Positions 61,985 to 64,000 of a stretch of DNA of 64,000 nucleotides are shown one piece after another (positions within the stretch are counted from its first letter, which is position 1; each line of letters starts with the position of its first letter). Source of the stretch: Halomonas alkalisoli. Its GTDB lineage: Bacteria > Pseudomonadota > Gammaproteobacteria > Pseudomonadales > Halomonadaceae. The stretch covers positions 124,001-188,000 of the forward strand of contig NZ_JAKCMI010000041.1 in the NCBI RefSeq assembly GCF_021412585.1, read 5' to 3'. The notes under the pieces were generated by a model. The model saw only the letters and a program-made list of their open reading frames with translations. It did not search any database and was not told the origin of the DNA. The translations under genes and the position numbers were made by a program.

Positions 61985-63292
61985 ATGATCAAAGCAAGCG
62001 TGCTCCTGCTCTTGTTGGTAAGCCACATCGCGCTGGCCAGTGCCGATTACCGCTACCCCGAGGCCCTGCAGACCTACGAGCGGCAGGAGTACCGCCAGGC
62101 CTTGCAGATGTTCGACCGGCTTGCCACCAGCGGCGACCCCGAAGCCCAGTACATGCTGGGGCAAATGCACGAGGCCGGCCATGGGACGCTTCAGGACTTC
62201 GTGGAAGCGCACAAATGGTACAACCTCGCGGCGGCTCGCGGGCACCGCCGTGCCGCCGCCGCGCGGGATGCAGTGGCGGCACGGATGACCGCGCAGCAGA
62301 TCAGCGAGGCTCAACAGACAGCCCGCGCCTGGCAGCCGGAAGAGGCACCTTCCGCACAGGCGACACCCCCATCGCGGCCCGACATCGAGACCCTGTCGGG
62401 CCGGCAAGGCGTGGCCGAAATACAGCGCGAGCTCAATCGACTCGGCTATGACGCCGGCCCGGCGGATGGCGTCATGGGGCGCCGGACCCGCAACGCGATA
62501 CACGCGTACCAGGCCGACATGGACATGGCCCAGGACGGCCACGCCACGGCTGACCTGCTGAGACGGTTGCGCCAGACGGAGAGGGTAGCGGTCACGGCTA
62601 CCGCGCCGCCAGCACCCACGGCCTCACCTCGTATTGCCCTGGACGACGACTTCAGCGATGGCGACTACCGTCGCAATCCTGCCTGGACGGTGCTCAGCGG
62701 CGACTTCAGCATCGATCGCAACGGCTTGCGCAGCGTGGTCGAGATTCCGGAAGAGGGAGCCTCGACGGGGCCGAGCCTGCACTCCGACCGGCCCGAGGAC
62801 ATTGGCCTGGCCATGCTGAAACTGTTCCTCGAACAGAGGGGCAATGTTCGACCCGAAGCGGCGCCGGCAGCCGCAGAATCCGCCAGGATCTTCGTCTCCT
62901 CGCCGATCCGTAACGCCTTCGAAATGGAGCTGGAACTGGCTTCCCGCCAAAATATGGGTAGTCTCGAGATGGGGGTCTTTCAGGGCAGCCGTCCGGGCAG
63001 CGGCTACCGGCTGGTCTATCGCCCCGGTGCGCGCCCCGGGCTGAGCCTGATAAGGGTCACCAGCGACGGAAGCGACGTGATCGCCAGCAGCGATGGGGCA
63101 ATCCACCTCGAGGACGACAGCTTCCATATCCTGACCTGGACCCGCGACGAGGACGGTCAGATGCGAATCAGCGTCGACGGGCGTCGTGTCATCCAGGCAC
63201 GGGACACCAGTTTTCGCGAGCGCTTCCAGGGCTTCGTACTTGCCAATCATGGCGGCGACTATAGCCTTGGCCGGATACGAGTGGAGGATTGA
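61985..63292 (+). CDS. Secreted Sel1 / peptidoglycan-binding / LamG-like protein
   Basis: A 435-residue protein with an N-terminal signal peptide (residues 1-21, ending SADY), Sel1/TPR-like helices at about 30-95 (ALQMFDRLATSGDPEAQYML), a PG_binding_1 domain at about 135-185 (EIQRELNRLGYDAGPADGVMG) and a C-terminal concanavalin-like beta-sandwich from about 215 on. The combination suggests a periplasmic, cell-wall-associated protein; the ligand of the C-terminal domain is unknown. ATG 61985 has GGAG upstream. It is followed by a strong terminator. Confidence 0.8.
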   Translation: MIKASVLLLLLVSHIALASADYRYPEALQTYERQEYRQALQMFDRLATSGDPEAQYMLGQMHEAGHGTLQDFVEAHKWYNLAAARGHRRAAAARDAVAARMTAQQISEAQQTARAWQPEEAPSAQATPPSRPDIETLSGRQGVAEIQRELNRLGYDAGPADGVMGRRTRNAIHAYQADMDMAQDGHATADLLRRLRQTERVAVTATAPPAPTASPRIALDDDFSDGDYRRNPAWTVLSGDFSIDRNGLRSVVEIPEEGASTGPSLHSDRPEDIGLAMLKLFLEQRGNVRPEAAPAAAESARIFVSSPIRNAFEMELELASRQNMGSLEMGVFQGSRPGSGYRLVYRPGARPGLSLIRVTSDGSDVIASSDGAIHLEDDSFHILTWTRDEDGQMRISVDGRRVIQARDTSFRERFQGFVLANHGGDYSLGRIRVED

Positions 63293-63331
63293 GGAGAGCG
63301 CAGCACAACCGTCAGCAAACAAACGTCAGCA

Positions 63332-63365
63332 AACAAGAAAGGGCCCATCAGGGCCCTTTCTTGTT
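63332..63365. terminator. Strong bidirectional terminator
   Basis: AACAAGAAAGGGCCC pairs perfectly with GGGCCCTTTCTTGTT around an ATCA loop (15 bp). Runs rich in A on the left and T on the right allow both directions, ending the Sel1 gene and the leftward tRNA transcript. A short direct repeat (CGTCAGCAAACAA, 14-base period) lies just upstream. Confidence 0.9.
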
Positions 63366-63395
63366 GGGTTCCAGTGATTCACTGAAACCGATGTC

Positions 63396-63471
63396 TGGTG
63401 GGTCGTGTAGGATTCGAACCTACGACCAATTGGTTAAAAGCCAACTGCTCTACCAACTGAGCTAACGACCC
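63396..63471 (-). tRNA. tRNA-Lys (UUU), copy 2
   Basis: On the minus strand a 76-base cloverleaf starts GGGTCGTTAGCTCAGTTGG, has anticodon TTT in CTTTTAA, and the T-loop TTCGAATC, and ends ACGACCCACCA. The CCA end is encoded. It is identical to the copy at 63502-63577 and 30 bases downstream of it. Confidence 0.97.
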
Positions 63472-63501
63472 GGTGCTCGCGTGCAAGCATACAGGTTCGG
63501 A

Positions 63502-63577
63502 TGGTGGGTCGTGTAGGATTCGAACCTACGACCAATTGGTTAAAAGCCAACTGCTCTACCAACTGAGCTAACGACCC
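63502..63577 (-). tRNA. tRNA-Lys (UUU), copy 1
   Basis: First of two identical tRNA-Lys genes read leftward, 76 bases with encoded CCA. It has its own promoter upstream and shares a transcript with the second copy. Confidence 0.97.
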
Positions 63578-63593
63578 GTCCGAACGGGGGCAG

Positions 63594-63622
63594 ATATTAC
63601 CCATCCAGCCCCCTGAAAGCAA
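63594..63622 (-). promoter_or_regulatory. Promoter of the tRNA-Lys pair
   Basis: On the minus strand TTGCTT and TAATAT are exactly 17 bases apart, with a GC-rich discriminator (CTGCCCCC) before the predicted start near 63587. GC-rich discriminators are typical of stringently controlled stable RNA promoters. Confidence 0.75.
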
Positions 63623-63664
63623 GGGATTTTTGGCAGCCTGTCCAACGGCTTCCCGCCGACCGGT

Positions 63665-64000
63665 TCAGCGACCGCGAGGACTCTTCGGCTTGCGCATCGC
63701 CTGTACCGGCCGACGCTTGTTCTTGTCGCGGCTCCAGCGGTTCTTCTCATCCGGCGTCAACTCCGGCACCTTGCGCGAGGCCAGGCCCGCACTCTCGGCC
63801 AGGTCGTCGATCTCGGCCTGGGTGAGCTCCACCCACTCACCGGCCTTGGCCCGCTTGTCGAGGAAGATATTGCCGTAGCGCACACGCTTCAGGCGGCTCA
63901 CCGTCAGCCCCTGGGACTCCCACAGACGCCGCACTTCCCGATTGCGGCCTTCGGTGATCACCACATGGAACCAGGTGTTGATACCTTCGCCGCCGAACTC
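63665..64000 (-). CDS. rluB: 23S rRNA pseudouridine synthase RluB, C-terminal part (N-terminus beyond the window)
   Basis: The last 112 residues are present. The visible frame reads HVVITEGRNREVRRLWESQG and RYGNIFLD, the conserved C-terminal part of RluB/RsuA-family synthases, then an Arg/Lys-rich tail (KNKRRPVQAMRKPKSPRGR). RluB modifies U2605 of 23S rRNA. The N-terminal S4 domain and catalytic Asp lie outside the window, so the RluB assignment among the RsuA/RluB/RluE/RluF group is by tail and context. Confidence 0.85.
   Translation of the reverse strand, partial: EFGGEGINTWFHVVITEGRNREVRRLWESQGLTVSRLKRVRYGNIFLDKRAKAGEWVELTQAEIDDLAESAGLASRKVPELTPDEKNRWSRDKNKRRPVQAMRKPKSPRGR

Noticed and set aside
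63310..63336. Tandem CGTCAGCAAACAA repeat
   Set aside because: Only two short units directly before a terminator; too small to call a functional repeat.

Overview
The window looks like a chromosomal segment of a Halomonas-like gammaproteobacterium (Halomonadaceae). The evidence is high GC, the gammaproteobacterial gene neighbourhoods (bamC-dapA, tusA-perM beside bepA, tsaB-rsmJ, divergent ampD/nadC, aceE-aceF with three lipoyl domains), stress genes typical of halophiles and REP-type intergenic repeats. No species assignment can be made from sequence reading alone. I saw no prophage, insertion sequence or CRISPR array.

Region 1 (1-13.3 kb) is an acetate-sensing and uptake module. A cNMP/CBS/DUF294 nucleotidyltransferase and the start of a DEDDh exonuclease run leftward. 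Divergent from them are a DUF4212 small subunit and its sodium:solute symporter, a small membrane protein, a CrbS-type hybrid kinase carrying its own SLC5 transporter-like domain, a CrbR-type LuxR response regulator and acetyl-CoA synthetase. Four repeated TAGAC-N4-GTCTA-like boxes precede the symporter and a related pair precedes acs, so they are candidate CrbR operators.

Region 2 (13.3-29 kb) is mostly housekeeping: sprT, a YecA/UPF0149 protein, a phospholipase D family enzyme, plsB, rsmJ, tsaB, adk, aceF, aceE, ampD, nadC, a GNAT acetyltransferase and trmO.

Region 3 (29-40.1 kb) is a leftward catabolic operon whose gene order matches the 2-furoate pathway hmfABCDE: a three-subunit molybdenum furoyl-CoA dehydrogenase, furoyl-CoA synthetase and 2-oxoglutaroyl-CoA hydrolase. 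It continues into a BenE-family transporter, XdhC and MocA-like cofactor maturation factors, with an AraC regulator downstream. A truncated, diverged copy of the first 135 or so codons of hmfA lies directly upstream of the complete gene and overlaps its start codon.

Region 4 (40.3-48.7 kb) is again housekeeping: purC, an MBL-fold hydrolase, bamC, dapA, bcp, perM, tusA, bepA and nadA.

Region 5 (49-63.3 kb) is an accessory stress and signalling region. It holds a glycine-zipper lipoprotein, CsbD, an FAD oxidoreductase/phospholipase D pair, a PAS protein and a CheB-CheR-PAS fusion, a second CsbD-like gene with a PRC-barrel remnant, an AI-2E family permease, a DUF883 protein, two Crp/Fnr paralogues, a PAS-GGDEF protein, a 24-residue membrane protein and a Sel1/peptidoglycan-binding protein. 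The window ends with two tandem tRNA-Lys genes and the C-terminal part of rluB.

The most unusual non-coding signal is a 61-bp element present twice, at 9613-9673 and 47524-47584, each time between convergent genes. Its core is almost invariant, while its apical hairpin and its flanking stem differ between copies yet stay fully paired, which is covariation indicating a selected structure.
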